Shown: positions 4,784 to 5,464 of the stretch, in pieces | Layout of the letters: each line of letters opens with the position of its first letter | Numbering within the stretch: position 1 is the stretch's first letter | NCBI GenBank assembly: GCA_030830465.1 | Contig: JAURMY010000274.1 | Location: 1-5,464 of the forward strand | Direction: 5' to 3' | DNA: 5,464 nt | Source: Alphaproteobacteria bacterium | GTDB lineage: Bacteria; Pseudomonadota; Alphaproteobacteria; Rhodobacterales; Rhodobacteraceae | Position numbers and translations under genes: made by a program | Notes under the pieces: generated by a model | The model's input: only the letters and a program-made list of their open reading frames with translations | Database searches by the model: none | Told to the model about the DNA's origin: nothing

Positions 4784-5464
4784 CTATTCCGCCAGCGCCA
4801 GCAGGGCGTCAAGGTCAAGGCTGGCTTCCAGATGGGTGGCCAGCGCGTCAAGGGTTGTCTCAACCTCTTGCGCGTAATCAAAGCCCGAAGCGGACACGCC
4901 CAGACGCGCCAGATAAGCCCGGCGAAACCCGTCCGAACTGAACATTCCATGCAAATAGCAGCCCTGAACCCGCCCGCTTGCGGATTGCGCACCCTCCATT
5001 TCACCCCGCAGGTTCAACCAGGGCCGGTCACGTCCGGGGCCGGTGGTTTCCCCGATGTGGATTTCATAGCCGGACAGGGATTGGCCTGAAACCAGATCGG
5101 TCGCGGTTACGGTGCTGAGGTGTTTCTTCGGGTGCATGACCGTGACAACATCCAGATGGCCCAATCCCTGAACGCGCGCCGGGGGGCCCTCGATCCCTTC
5201 GGGGTCACAGATTTCGCGGCCCAGTATTTGATAGCCGCCGCAAATGCCCAGAACATGCCCGCCGCGCCGGATATGGGCGGCGAGGTCGATATCCCAGCCC
5301 TGCGCGCGGAAATAGGCCAGATCGGCAATGGTGGATTTGGTGCCCGGAATCAGAACAAGATCGGCGTCGCCGGGCAGGGGACGCCCCGCCTCGATGATCT
5401 CGACCGACAGGGCCGGGTCCATTTGCAACGGGTCCAGATCGTCAAAATTCGCGATCCGCGACAG
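4784..5464 (-). CDS. cobQ: Cobyric acid synthase CobQ, C-terminal part (partial)
   Basis: The last 226 residues of CobQ are present; the reading frame is open to the right edge, so roughly the N-terminal half of a usual 480-490-residue protein lies outside. CobQ amidates side chains b, d, e and g of adenosylcobyrinic acid a,c-diamide in cobalamin synthesis, using glutamine and ATP. Numbering from the edge, RIANFDDLDPL (3-13) is the linker into the class I glutamine amidotransferase domain. IPGTKSTIADL (39-49) follows, then the nucleophile elbow GICGGYQILG with Cys75 (73-82), SGYEIHIGET (131-140), and CYLHGMF with the catalytic His172 (169-175). All expected glutaminase motifs are intact. The stop (TAG at 4786-4784) lies 3 bp from the stop of the convergent PopZ-like gene. 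Confidence 0.97.
   Translation of the reverse strand: MSRIANFDDLDPLQMDPALSVEIIEAGRPLPGDADLVLIPGTKSTIADLAYFRAQGWDIDLAAHIRRGGHVLGICGGYQILGREICDPEGIEGPPARVQGLGHLDVVTVMHPKKHLSTVTATDLVSGQSLSGYEIHIGETTGPGRDRPWLNLRGEMEGAQSASGRVQGCYLHGMFSSDGFRRAYLARLGVSASGFDYAQEVETTLDALATHLEASLDLDALLALAE

Noticed and set aside
4775..4789. Small dyad GAATA/TATTC between the PopZ-like gene and cobQ
   Set aside because: A 5-bp A+T-rich stem with no U-run on either strand is too weak to call a terminator.

Overview
The window looks like chromosomal core sequence from an alphaproteobacterium, most likely of the Rhodobacteraceae (Roseobacter/Rhodobacter group). The evidence is the G+C-rich coding bias, a pcm-like / tolC-like / PopZ-like gene string, a CobQ of cobalamin synthesis, and a perfect CtrA-type box (TTAA-N7-TTAA). 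I see no transposase, integrase, phage gene, CRISPR array or toxin-antitoxin pair. No obvious new multi-gene system is present; the best leads are in the non-coding structures and in the divergence of two of the proteins.

Layout. Positions 1-359 have no convincing gene. They hold a long hairpin with a G-quadruplex-type loop (45-103), a CtrA-like box overlapping a palindrome (209-229), and a likely terminator for the tRNA (287-312, minus strand). A tRNA-Cys(GCA) gene with encoded CCA lies on the minus strand at 360-433, with a perfect 8-bp dyad just upstream (438-459). After a gap with two weak hairpins comes a minus-strand gene for a small secreted, probably beta-barrel outer-membrane protein (622-1197). 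A 282-bp divergent intergenic region separates it from a plus-strand group: a diverged protein-L-isoaspartate O-methyltransferase-like gene (1480-2133), a TolC-family outer-membrane channel gene (2189-3571) and a PopZ/DUF2497-like polar organizer gene (3641-4780). The 3' half of cobQ (4784-5464, minus strand, running off the right edge) converges on the PopZ-like gene with only 3 bp between the stop codons.

How they work together. The methyltransferase-like and tolC-like genes are 55 bp apart and probably co-transcribed, with a hairpin between them. The PopZ-like gene has its own candidate promoter in the 69-bp gap behind tolC. TolC serves type I secretion or efflux across the outer membrane. 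PopZ-type proteins form a pole-localised condensate that anchors chromosome and cell-cycle factors. CobQ belongs to cobalamin side-chain amidation and has no evident link to the rest. All functional calls come from reading motifs by eye; no database search was possible.
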